Below are positions 46,601 through 54,533 of a stretch of 64,000 nucleotides of DNA, piece after piece (positions within the stretch are counted from its first letter, which is position 1; each line of letters starts with the position of its first letter). Position numbers and translations under genes: made by a program. Source of the DNA: [Enterobacter] lignolyticus SCF1 (GTDB lineage: Bacteria > Pseudomonadota > Gammaproteobacteria > Enterobacterales > Enterobacteriaceae); NCBI RefSeq assembly GCF_000164865.1, contig NC_014618.1, positions 2,542,001 to 2,606,000 on the forward strand. Direction: 5' to 3'. The notes beneath the pieces were generated by a model. That model saw only the letters and a program-made list of their open reading frames with translations, did not search any database and was not told where the DNA came from.

Positions 46601-46744
46601 TCAGCACGCAGGCGGAACTACGATCGGATGCGGGTCCGGATCAACCGGTGGTTCAGGAATCGGCTGGGGTTTGGGTATGGGGTTGGGAATCGGCACCGGA
46701 TCGTTTGGAATAGGGTCGCTCACCCGTAACTGATACCGTGTCAT
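46601..46744 (-). CDS. Small proline-rich protein (47 residues)
   Basis: A short gene on the minus strand: 47 codons from an ATG with GGAGG five nt upstream, ending in TGA. The product has a short N-terminus (MTRYQLRVSDPIPND) and then a run of Pro-X-Pro units (PVPIPNPIPKPQPIPEPPVD), ending in PAC. About 40 percent proline with alternating hydrophobic and charged residues suggests a polyproline-II rod. No signal peptide or membrane helix. No family recognised. Lies just downstream of fnrS on the same strand and convergent with the phosphoethanolamine transferase gene. The strong ribosome site and regular repeat argue that it is real. Confidence 0.68.
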   Translation of the reverse strand: MTRYQLRVSDPIPNDPVPIPNPIPKPQPIPEPPVDPDPHPIVVPPAC

Positions 46745-46803
46745 ACTGGCCTCCATTTCTTCAGGGTCCCTTATAAGGGTAGAGTCTGCTGAACGAAGGG
46801 CAA

Positions 46804-46926
46804 AAAAAAAAAGCCGACTTATCTAAGCCGGCGTCGTACGAATCAATTGTGCTATGCAGTAATTCAAAAAAGGAAGTAAGACAATATGGAGCGCAACGCC
46901 CATCGCTTGACGTTGCATTCACCTGC
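46804..46926 (-). ncRNA. fnrS: FnrS small RNA
   Basis: Anaerobically induced Hfq sRNA that represses genes of aerobic metabolism and oxidative stress. The minus strand from 46926 begins GCAGGTGAATGCAACGTCAA, as recalled for E. coli FnrS. It continues through the same loop segments and ends in the terminator stem built from AGCCGACTTA (46812-46832) plus a long U-tract. About 123 nt against 122 in E. coli. It retains its E. coli position beside zntB. Confidence 0.95.
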
Positions 46927-46961
46927 GGGAATGATATTGCCCCGAACAGGGAGATTGTTTA

Positions 46962-46975
46962 TTGACTTCGCTCAA
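46962..46975 (-). promoter_or_regulatory. FNR binding site of fnrS
   Basis: TTGACTTCGCTCAA (minus strand TTGAGCGAAGTCAA) fits the FNR consensus TTGAT-N4-ATCAA with two mismatches. It is centred about 42 nt upstream of the fnrS 5' end, the class II activation position. Confidence 0.8.
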
Positions 46976-47021
46976 TTTTCCCCGCGTTTTAAGCCCCATT
47001 GTCAGGAAAAAATCTTCTCTT

Positions 47022-48005
47022 TTACAACCAGTTACTACGATGTAACCACCATGTAACACCACCAATCAACACAACCAACATAATGCAAAAGAGCGAAAAA
47101 CCAAACTGCCAGCCGCCGCCGGGAATTCCCCCCAGGTTTACCCCAAACAGCCCCGTCAGGAAGGTGCTGGGCAAAAAGACCATCGCCATCAGCGACATGG
47201 TGTAGGTTCTGCGCGCCAGCGACTCCTGCATCACCTGGGTGATTTCATCAGCCATTACGCCGGTTCGCGCGATACAGGCATCGATCTCGTCGAGCCCTCT
47301 CCCCAGCCGGTCGGCGATATCCTGCATCCGTCGGCGCTGGTCATCATTCATCCACGCAAGCCGCTCACTGGAAAGACGGGCGTAGACATCGCGCTGAGGC
47401 GCCATATAGCGACGCATCACGATGAGCTGTTTACGCAGCAGCGCCATATGCCCACGCGGTGGGATCTTCTGATCGAGCAGGTTATCCTCCAGATCTATAA
47501 TCCGGTCGTGAAGTTCTTCAATAAATTCGCTGGCGTGATCGGTCAGCGCATCGCAGACGTCCACCAGCCATGCGCCGCAGTCCACCGGCCCGGTTCCCTC
47601 TTCCAGGTCGTTGACCACATCGTCCAGCGCCAGCACCTTGCGCTGGCGCGTCGACACGATAAGACGCTCGTCCATATAAAGGCGCATCGCGACCAGCTGA
47701 TCGGGACGTTCGTCGGTGCTGCCGTTGATACAGCGCAGCGTAATAAGCGTCCCCTCGCCGATGCGGGTCACGCGCGGACGGGTACTTTCCCCGGCAAGCG
47801 CATCGCGAACATTATTCGGCAGCAGCGTAGTTGTCGCCAGCCACTGCGCGCTTTGCGCATGGGTATAGTTAAGATGCAGCCAGCACGGGCGCTCTCTGTC
47901 GACCGTATCGTTGTCCGTTAGCGGGCTGACGCCCCCTTTACCATCCAGTTGCCAGGCAAAAACGGCATCAGGCACATTCATTTCCGATCCCCTAATGGCT
48001 TCCAC
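47022..48005 (-). CDS. zntB: Zinc transporter ZntB
   Basis: 327-residue CorA-superfamily inner-membrane zinc transporter. A long N-terminal cytoplasmic domain is followed by two C-terminal helices. The family GxN selectivity motif is GVN (288-290) between them, in STFLTGLFGVNLGGIPGG. Near-identical to E. coli ZntB. Confidence 0.96.
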   Translation of the reverse strand: MEAIRGSEMNVPDAVFAWQLDGKGGVSPLTDNDTVDRERPCWLHLNYTHAQSAQWLATTTLLPNNVRDALAGESTRPRVTRIGEGTLITLRCINGSTDERPDQLVAMRLYMDERLIVSTRQRKVLALDDVVNDLEEGTGPVDCGAWLVDVCDALTDHASEFIEELHDRIIDLEDNLLDQKIPPRGHMALLRKQLIVMRRYMAPQRDVYARLSSERLAWMNDDQRRRMQDIADRLGRGLDEIDACIARTGVMADEITQVMQESLARRTYTMSLMAMVFLPSTFLTGLFGVNLGGIPGGGWQFGFSLFCIMLVVLIGGVTWWLHRSNWL

Positions 48006-48203
48006 AACGCCTCCGTATCGTGCTCTTTTGTGCAGTTAGTCTAGCGTTCTAAGGCCAATAAGCAACCATGAACACGGCCATCGCACTGAATTTCATGGCG
48101 AAAATAAGATTTTTTACCAGGATAAGATAGACAACAACGGGTAAATCGTTAAAGTTAATTAACAGCAGTAATAGTGTAGCGAAAATGTATCCGGAGCAAT
48201 GCA

Positions 48204-49337
48204 GTGTCGAAAAACCAGCCCTGTCGGGCATTTGATCTACGCCTGGCAGAAATGCGCGAAACGGCGATCAAAACCAGTACGCCCTGGTTTTTATGGGTGA
48301 ACATTCTTTTTTCGCTCTTTATTCTCGGCCGCAGCTGGTTCGCTCCGCAGTCGCTGATTGTTGCCCCCCACACCCTTGCGGCGCTGCTGGAAACAATGGC
48401 GCTGCTGGTGCTGTTCATTTCGGCGAGCGTGATATTCATTATGCGGATGGCGCCGTTTCAGGATGCTCTTTGGCTGCGGAAGCTGGCGAAAGCCACCATC
48501 CTCACGCTGAGTCTCTGCTGGTCGGTGGGGTTCTACGTCCTTATTATCAATGAGGACATGCGGATTATTTTCCCGTTTACCGCCCTGCTGCTATTCACGG
48601 CGTTAATTTCGCTGTACTTCGACCCGCGGATCCTGTTGGGGTTCATCGCCCCTATCTGGCTTACCGTGCTGGTTATGTCACTGTTCTATACGGCGAATCT
48701 GACCGTGATTAACGCCTTTATGTGGGTGCTGCTGGCGGGTCTTATCGAGTCCGGGCGGCAAATGCTTAACCGCTGGTTTTTACTGGCGCTACGCCATCAG
48801 CAGGAGAATGCCGACCTGATAGACCAGCTCGAACTGCTCGCAAACCGCGATCCGCTCACCGGAATCGCCAACCGACGGGCGTTCGAATCCCGAATGGACC
48901 AGGAAATCGCGCGCCACAAGCGTGAAGGCGGCACCTTTACGCTTATCATGCTCGACGTCGATCATTTCAAGCTTTACAACGACTACTACGGACACCAGCG
49001 CGGCGACCGTTGCCTGGTGACGATCGCCCAGTGCCTCGCGCGAGCGGCGCTACCCGTGACCGGAATTCCGGGGCGCTTTGGCGGCGAGGAGTTTGTGCTG
49101 CTGCTGCCCCGTAGCACCCCGAGTGAAGCCCTGGATGTCGCCCGCGACATCGCCCAGGAGATGAGGCTACAGAACATCGAGCACCTGACTTCTCCCGTAC
49201 TGCCGCGGGTGACGGTAAGCCTTGGTGTGGCAAGCTGGTCAGAAGGGATGAAGGCGCGGACGCTTATCCATAATGCGGATAAAGCGCTGTACCAGGCAAA
49301 ACAGCAGGGGCGCAACCGTTGGGTGCTGTTTGAATAA
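48204..49337 (+). CDS. Membrane-bound diguanylate cyclase (GGDEF)
   Basis: 377 residues. The first about 190 form six or so transmembrane helices (a MASE-like sensor), a short coiled linker follows, then a GGDEF domain with active-site GGEEF (about 293-297) and DPLTGIANRRAF. Predicted to make cyclic di-GMP. A GTG start with GGAG upstream is used. The I-site RxxD is not obvious at the expected place, so product inhibition may be absent. Not the E. coli neighbour at this position, and not dgcM, which is the next cyclase downstream. Convergent with the chemoreceptor gene. Confidence 0.88.
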   Translation: MSKNQPCRAFDLRLAEMRETAIKTSTPWFLWVNILFSLFILGRSWFAPQSLIVAPHTLAALLETMALLVLFISASVIFIMRMAPFQDALWLRKLAKATILTLSLCWSVGFYVLIINEDMRIIFPFTALLLFTALISLYFDPRILLGFIAPIWLTVLVMSLFYTANLTVINAFMWVLLAGLIESGRQMLNRWFLLALRHQQENADLIDQLELLANRDPLTGIANRRAFESRMDQEIARHKREGGTFTLIMLDVDHFKLYNDYYGHQRGDRCLVTIAQCLARAALPVTGIPGRFGGEEFVLLLPRSTPSEALDVARDIAQEMRLQNIEHLTSPVLPRVTVSLGVASWSEGMKARTLIHNADKALYQAKQQGRNRWVLFE

Positions 49338-49360
49338 AAAGGCCTGCATCCCTGCAGGCC
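49336..49360 (-). terminator. Terminator of the chemoreceptor gene
   Basis: On the minus strand, stem GGCCTGCA / TGCAGGCC is followed by TTTTTATT. It overlaps the end of the convergent cyclase gene. Confidence 0.8.
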
Positions 49361-49372
49361 GTGCGCGCTTTA

Positions 49373-50554
49373 TCAGAAAGCGCGCCAGAAGTTCGGATCG
49401 TCGACCGGACCCGCGGCGGACGGTCTGGTCAGCCGCGCAGGCGCCACGGCGGCGGCTGGCGCATCGCTTCCCAGCCGAAAATTACGGGTGCGGGCCTGCA
49501 GCGAAACCACCTGCTGCTTCAGAACATCGGACGATCCCGCCAGCTCTTCCACAACCGCCACGTTACTCTGCGTCACTTTCTCCAGTTCGGACAACGCGAG
49601 GGTAATTTGATCAATCCCTTTTTCCTGCTGCAGGGTCGATACGGAGATTTGCTCCATCAGGCTGCTGAGCAACCCGGATCCCGAAACGATGTCCTGCATA
49701 TTTTTTTCCGCTTCATGAACAATGTTTGCCCCCTGGGTGACGTTTTCGCTGGTGACGCCGATCAGCGTTTTGATATTTTTGGCCGCTTCGGCGCTGCGAT
49801 GCGCCAAATTGCGCACCTCGCCGGCAACCACAGAAAACCCTTTGCCATGATCGCCCGCCCGGGCGGCCTCCACGGCCGCATTCAGCGCCAGGATATTGGT
49901 CTGAAAGGCAATACCATCAATTAAGGTAATGATTTCCGTCATCTGGCGGGCGCAGTCCGTAATCGACTGCATATTCGTCGCGACCTCCACCATCAGCTCG
50001 CCGCCTCTGCGGGCGCACAGCGTTGCTTCGCCCGCCCGTTCGCTGGCGAGACGCGTATTTTCCGCATTGTTTTTCGTGCTGGCAGCGATCTCCTCCATAC
50101 TGGAGGTCGTTTGCATCAGCGTTGCCGATTGCTCTTCCGTTTTCACCGACAGCTCGGTACTGCGGTTCGCCAGCTGCTCGGATAAGCTCATTGCCGTCTG
50201 GGAAGATATCCGAATATCGGATACCAGCGTGGAAATATTACTCGACAGGCTGTTAATACCGGGAATCAGTCGCCCGGCGCAGTTATTACCAAATACCGGA
50301 ATGCAAACCGATAAATTCCCTGAAGTCACTTCATTAATACTTTCACGCACCGCATTGATCGGCGAAACAAGATATCGGGTCATGTACAGCCACAAAAGAA
50401 TAAACGTCGCCAGCCAAAATATATTTAGCATGGCTAACGTAATCATACTTGCAGAAAGTAAAAAAGCTGCGACATCAATCAGTAAGAAATCCACCAACAG
50501 GAAAATGAGTATAAATGTTCTGATGCTTGTATTTTTTAGCATAATTAAACTCAC
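49373..50554 (-). CDS. Methyl-accepting chemotaxis protein without periplasmic domain
   Basis: 393 residues, shorter than Tsr/Tar (about 550). Two adjacent hydrophobic helices (about 13-34 and 37-58) are separated by only a few residues, so there is almost no periplasmic part. A HAMP-like region (about 60-112) and a full cytoplasmic hairpin follow, with tip IDGIAFQTNILALNAAVEAA (about 222-241). The C-terminus NFWRAF resembles but does not match the NWETF CheR/CheB-binding pentapeptide. GTG start with AGGTG five nt upstream. It probably senses a membrane or cytoplasmic signal (inference). Confidence 0.87.
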   Translation of the reverse strand: MSLIMLKNTSIRTFILIFLLVDFLLIDVAAFLLSASMITLAMLNIFWLATFILLWLYMTRYLVSPINAVRESINEVTSGNLSVCIPVFGNNCAGRLIPGINSLSSNISTLVSDIRISSQTAMSLSEQLANRSTELSVKTEEQSATLMQTTSSMEEIAASTKNNAENTRLASERAGEATLCARRGGELMVEVATNMQSITDCARQMTEIITLIDGIAFQTNILALNAAVEAARAGDHGKGFSVVAGEVRNLAHRSAEAAKNIKTLIGVTSENVTQGANIVHEAEKNMQDIVSGSGLLSSLMEQISVSTLQQEKGIDQITLALSELEKVTQSNVAVVEELAGSSDVLKQQVVSLQARTRNFRLGSDAPAAAVAPARLTRPSAAGPVDDPNFWRAF

Positions 50555-51062
50555 ATGGACACCTGGACGGGTAATATGGTTATAGCAGCTGGCTTCGCTG
50601 TTGCCATATTCCCGGCATCAGAAAATCATCTTCGCCGTTAAGCCCGGAGAATTTGCCTTTAGCATAGCGGTAATACAAAAACACCGTACAAAAGCAGAAT
50701 AAAACGCCAAAAACTGATGATTTACCAGCACATTACTGCAAATCAACAGTTTACCACCTCACCGCCGCAGGACGTATTTTATTGGCGATTCACAGTTATT
50801 AAGCCATGCTTAAGAGGTTTTTTATGAGTACAGAATTAATAACCGACGCCCCCCATAAAACTATTTTCCAGAAACACCATCGCTCTCTAACTCGAAACGC
50901 AGGATCAACAACCGCCGCTGGCGCGCCTGGGCGTCAGAAAACCGCAACCCTCCCCGGATGCTCCGTTTTCGTGCAAAAAAAGCAGGCATGATGTAACAAA
51001 AATGTTTATGTTTAATACTCGCGGAATCTGAGAGCCAGTGCGTTGTTGGGAGAGCGAGCATC
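50555..51062. other. Intergenic region between the chemoreceptor and dgcM
   Basis: About 500 bp with no convincing gene. A 56-codon frame from ATG 50824 (AGAGG upstream; product begins MSTELITDAPHKTIFQ) has no recognised relative and an unremarkable composition. It is possible but unsupported. Promoters for both divergent genes must lie here. Confidence 0.4.
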
Positions 51063-52295
51063 ATGTTGCCTGCAGAACTGTCAGCCTTTAACTACCTGAG
51101 CACCCCTATCTGGGTGGTCGACCCTGTCTGCGAAAGCCTGCTTTTTTCCAATCGCGCCGCGCAAACGCTGACAGGCGAGATGTCGCTTGCCGCCCTTCGC
51201 TCAGGCGCGCTGTCCGCCTGCGCGCAAACCCGCCTCACCGCCTACATGGCCGATCTGAAAAATCAGCACGAGGTCGTCGAAATCTGGTCAATCAAAACCG
51301 CAAAAGGCGTTCTGGCGCTGCGCTGTCGCTTGTCGCAGGCGAGTTTTTCCGATTTTCCCGATGTGATTATTTTCGAAGGGGCCAATATCAGCCACGCCGC
51401 TTCCGAAAACTATGCGCGGTCCGCCACCTATAAGCCGCATAAGCATAATTTCTACCATCGTTTTTTTATGACCACCTCCGCGCCGATGCTGCTGATCGAC
51501 CCCGCGCGCGATGGGCTTATCGTCGATGCAAATATTGCGGCGCTGCGATTCTATGGCTATTCCCGACACGAAATGTGCCAAAGGCATACCTGGGAAATCA
51601 ATTCGCTTGGCCGTCAGGTGCTGCCGGTAATGGCGGAAATCTCACGGCTCCCGGGCGGACACAAACCGTTAAATTTTATCCATAAAATGGCCGATGGCGC
51701 GCTCCGGCACGTGCAAACCTATGCCGGTCCGCTTGAGATTGACGGCGATAAGCTGATGCTGTGCATTGTGCATGATATTACCGAGCAAAAGCGCCTGGAA
51801 CAGGAGTTAGAACATGCCGCGCTGCGGGATTCGCTGACCGGGCTGCTCAACCGTCGACAATTTTACGCTTTAACGGAAAGCCACAGCGCGTTGCCGATTC
51901 CGTTCACCAGCGACTACTGCCTGCTGCTGGTGGACACCGACAATTTCAAGTCCATCAACGACAGCTATGGCCACCTGAAGGGCGATGAGGTGCTGATCCA
52001 TCTCTCCCGAATACTGGAATCCTGTAGCCGTAAAGGCGATTACATCTTCCGCTGGGGCGGCGAGGAGTTTGCGGTCCTGCTTCCGCGCACTTCTCTTGAA
52101 ACCGCGCTGGCGGTGGCGGAAAGCATGCGTGACGCTGTCACAAAAAGCGTTAACAGCGAGCTGCCTGAGTTTACCGTCAGCATCGGCGTGGCGCGCCACC
52201 AGCCCGGCGAAACGCGGGACGCCCTTTTCCGCCGGGTGGACGCCGCGCTCTATCAGGCCAAAAACGGCGGGCGCAATAAGGTGCTGGCGGCCTGA
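51063..52295 (+). CDS. dgcM: Diguanylate cyclase DgcM (PAS-GGDEF)
   Basis: 410 residues, the E. coli DgcM (YdaM) length. An N-terminal PAS-like region is followed by a second PAS with TSAPMLLIDPARDGLIVDAN and a PAC end (CIVHDITEQKRLEQEL). The GGDEF domain has RDSLTGLLNRRQF and GGEEF (about 331-335). In E. coli, DgcM binds MlrA and locally activates csgD for curli. Position beside zntB is conserved apart from the inserted cyclase and chemoreceptor. Confidence 0.95.
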   Translation: MLPAELSAFNYLSTPIWVVDPVCESLLFSNRAAQTLTGEMSLAALRSGALSACAQTRLTAYMADLKNQHEVVEIWSIKTAKGVLALRCRLSQASFSDFPDVIIFEGANISHAASENYARSATYKPHKHNFYHRFFMTTSAPMLLIDPARDGLIVDANIAALRFYGYSRHEMCQRHTWEINSLGRQVLPVMAEISRLPGGHKPLNFIHKMADGALRHVQTYAGPLEIDGDKLMLCIVHDITEQKRLEQELEHAALRDSLTGLLNRRQFYALTESHSALPIPFTSDYCLLLVDTDNFKSINDSYGHLKGDEVLIHLSRILESCSRKGDYIFRWGGEEFAVLLPRTSLETALAVAESMRDAVTKSVNSELPEFTVSIGVARHQPGETRDALFRRVDAALYQAKNGGRNKVLAA

Positions 52296-52407
52296 AAGGC
52301 AACCTACAAAAATTGTCAGGTTCAGCCGGAGGGAAAGCCATGTAAAATTAGGCCATTAGCGCATCCTGTCATGAGAAGCGCTAATGCATAATTTGCTTTT
52401 ATCGTTT

Positions 52408-52432
52408 GCCCGTTTCTCTGACGGGCTTTTTT
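52408..52432 (+). terminator. Intrinsic terminator downstream of dgcM
   Basis: GCCCGT TTCTCTG ACGGGC followed by TTTTTT. A second hairpin, CATTAGCGC / GCGCTAATG (52354-52386), lies between it and the dgcM stop. Confidence 0.85.
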
Positions 52433-52439
52433 ACGCCCG

Positions 52440-53057
52440 TCACTGGGCTGGCAGTTGTTCAATATTTTCCAGATACAGCGCCAGCACGCTCAGGATCCGC
52501 GGAATAAAATCGTAGGGTAAGCTTTTGCCATGCTGGCCTGCCTGCTGCAGCGTACCTATCGACAGCGCGTGCAGAAAAATAGCCTCTTTCACGATATCCG
52601 GCGCGCGCTCCGGCGGCATTCTGAGCGTCAGAACGTCGATAATAAACTGCAGAAACCGCGAGTTTCTGAAATCAAAGTTGCTTTGTTCCTGCAGCGGCAA
52701 ATAGGCTTTGTGCTCAATGATAAAATTCGCATAAGGCGTAAACAGATTGGCTATCGCCGCCGCTGGCCTCATGGTGGCCCACGCCTGCGCCGGATGGCTG
52801 TTTTTTATTTTCTCCAGCATCGCTTCAAGCTGCGCATCATACTCTTCCTTAAGCTGCGCCTTCACCGATTCAATATCCGAAAAAAAGTGATATAGCGAGC
52901 CCGGCGCCGTTCCTGAACGGGCGGCAAGCGACTTGATGGTCAGCGGTTCCGATGCATCGCTCAGTATTTCCGCGGCAGCGTCCAGAATCTGCTGCACGCG
53001 CTTGTGCCCTCTTTTCTGACTGGGGAGACGGGACTGCCCCTGGGGACTTTTCAGCAT
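52440..53057 (-). CDS. TetR-family transcriptional regulator
   Basis: 205 residues. N-terminal TetR helix-turn-helix: RVQQILDAAAEILSD ... TIKSLAARSGTAPGSLYHFFSDIESV (about 20-66). The C-terminal ligand domain is divergent. The start is the ATG giving MLKSPQGQSR; a longer frame runs upstream through the divergent promoter. It faces ytcA-mdtN-mdtO and is probably their local repressor. E. coli has no such regulator beside its mdtNOP genes, to my knowledge. Confidence 0.88.
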   Translation of the reverse strand: MLKSPQGQSRLPSQKRGHKRVQQILDAAAEILSDASEPLTIKSLAARSGTAPGSLYHFFSDIESVKAQLKEEYDAQLEAMLEKIKNSHPAQAWATMRPAAAIANLFTPYANFIIEHKAYLPLQEQSNFDFRNSRFLQFIIDVLTLRMPPERAPDIVKEAIFLHALSIGTLQQAGQHGKSLPYDFIPRILSVLALYLENIEQLPAQ

Positions 53058-53191
53058 CAGAGCTCCATGTCGTGTAAATAGGTCTCCAAAAATAATCAAC
53101 CTTGAGTAATTTTTCAAATTGGGATAGAGTAAATTTGAATAATAATTCAAATTTGTTTGTTTTATTCATAATTATCATCAAGTTAACTATC

Positions 53192-53482
53192 ATGCACACA
53201 TCAAAAGTAAGTAAGCGCCTGGCGTCAGGGAAGCGGCTCGGGCCGTTGGCCGCCCTGCTTTCGCTCACCGGCTGCGCGCCTGCGCCCTCCATCGTGCTAT
53301 TTGGCGCCGCCTTCCCCGACTGGCTGCTGTGCACCGGGGCCGGTGTGGCGGGCATGATCCTGCTGCATGTGGTATCGGTACGGCGCAAGAAAACACAATG
53401 GCTGCAGCCCGCCGCCGTGGTGTATCCCTGCGTTACCGCGCTTATCGCCATGCTGACCTGGTTATTGGTATTTCCACATTAA
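53192..53482 (+). CDS. ytcA: YtcA-like small lipoprotein
   Basis: 96 residues with lipobox LTGC (Cys about 28), then two hydrophobic helices separated by a basic loop (RRKKTQW). Resembles E. coli YtcA, which precedes mdtN in the ytcA-mdtNOP cluster. Function unknown. The start is one of several; the ATG at 53192 is preferred because the frame upstream enters the promoter region. Confidence 0.8.
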   Translation: MHTSKVSKRLASGKRLGPLAALLSLTGCAPAPSIVLFGAAFPDWLLCTGAGVAGMILLHVVSVRRKKTQWLQPAAVVYPCVTALIAMLTWLLVFPH

Positions 53483-53492
53483 GGTGCCCGCC

Positions 53493-54533
53493 ATGCCACT
53501 GAAGAAAAAAATCTACATTGCCGGTCTGTTGGCGGTAACGCTGCTGGTTCTGGCCATTGTGCTGGTTAAAATCGATCGCGCGCCTGGCACGGACGACGCT
53601 TATGTCTATGCCGATACCATCAACGTCGTTCCTGAAGTCAGCGGACGCATCATTGCGCTGCCCGTCCAGGACAACCAGCTGGTGCGCAAAGGCGACCTGC
53701 TTTTTCGCATCGATCCTCGCCCCTTTCAGAACGCTCTCAATGCCGGGACCGCAAGGCTCGCGACGCTGAATGAGCAGATCAAGCTCACCCAACGGTCGGT
53801 TAACGCCCAGCAATATAACGCCGATGCGGTAACCGCCCAGGTAGAAAGCGCCCGCGTGCAGTTCCAGCAGGCCAAAGATACCTGGGAACGCAAGCGCGCG
53901 CTGATCGGCAAAAACTACGTGTCCAAAGAGGAGCTCGATCAGGCCAAAACCGTTAAGGACAGCGCCGAGGCGAACTATAACGCGGCCCGCCTGCAGGCCC
54001 GCCAGGCCACGGCAGCGGTCAGCGGAGTGGATGCGCTGGTCGCCCAGCGGGAGGAGGTCAAAGCGCAGATCGCCGAAGCGCAGCTGAACCTGGAATACAG
54101 CGAAGTCCGCGCGCCCTTTGACGGTCGTGTGGCCTCGCTCAAAACGACCGTGGGTCAGTACGCATCTCCGGCGCAGTCCATTATGACGCTTATCGATATT
54201 CGCCAGTGGTACGTCATCGCCAACTTCCGCGAAACCGATCTTAACGGCATTTCGGCCGGCAGCAGGGCCGAGGTCTTTATCATGGGAAATACCCGTGAGC
54301 CCTTTTCCGGTACCGTTGATTCGGTCAGCTACGGCGTAGCGACAGGCGACAGCGCGGCGCCAGGCGGCCTGCCGTTTGTCGAGAAAACCATTAACTGGGT
54401 TCACGTTTCGCAGCGTTTTCCCACCAAAATTCGCATCACCAGCCCTGATCCGTCGCTGTTTCGCATAGGCGCCTCTGCGGTGGTGACCGTCTATCGCGAC
54501 GCCCCGGCGTCCCGGAGCCATGATGAGCGGTAA
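53493..54533 (+). CDS. mdtN: MdtN-like membrane fusion protein
   Basis: 346-residue HlyD/EmrA-family periplasmic adaptor. One N-terminal helix (about 6-26), then split lipoyl domain halves (VVPEVSGRIIALPVQDNQ and EVRAPFDGRV) around a long coiled-coil hairpin (about 80-195), then a beta-barrel with QWYVIANFRETDL. AAGGTG lies 6 nt before the ATG. Partner of the overlapping mdtO in a predicted efflux system for aromatic or cationic compounds. Confidence 0.92.
   Translation: MPLKKKIYIAGLLAVTLLVLAIVLVKIDRAPGTDDAYVYADTINVVPEVSGRIIALPVQDNQLVRKGDLLFRIDPRPFQNALNAGTARLATLNEQIKLTQRSVNAQQYNADAVTAQVESARVQFQQAKDTWERKRALIGKNYVSKEELDQAKTVKDSAEANYNAARLQARQATAAVSGVDALVAQREEVKAQIAEAQLNLEYSEVRAPFDGRVASLKTTVGQYASPAQSIMTLIDIRQWYVIANFRETDLNGISAGSRAEVFIMGNTREPFSGTVDSVSYGVATGDSAAPGGLPFVEKTINWVHVSQRFPTKIRITSPDPSLFRIGASAVVTVYRDAPASRSHDER

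Noticed and set aside
50806..50991. 61-codon frame before dgcM
   Set aside because: Product resembles nothing known to me, with composition typical of non-coding sequence. The AGAGG upstream of an internal ATG is not enough to call a gene.
53102..53191. Extended N-terminus of YtcA-like protein
   Set aside because: The extra residues are Asn/Ile-rich and encoded by the divergent promoter region, with no ribosome site.
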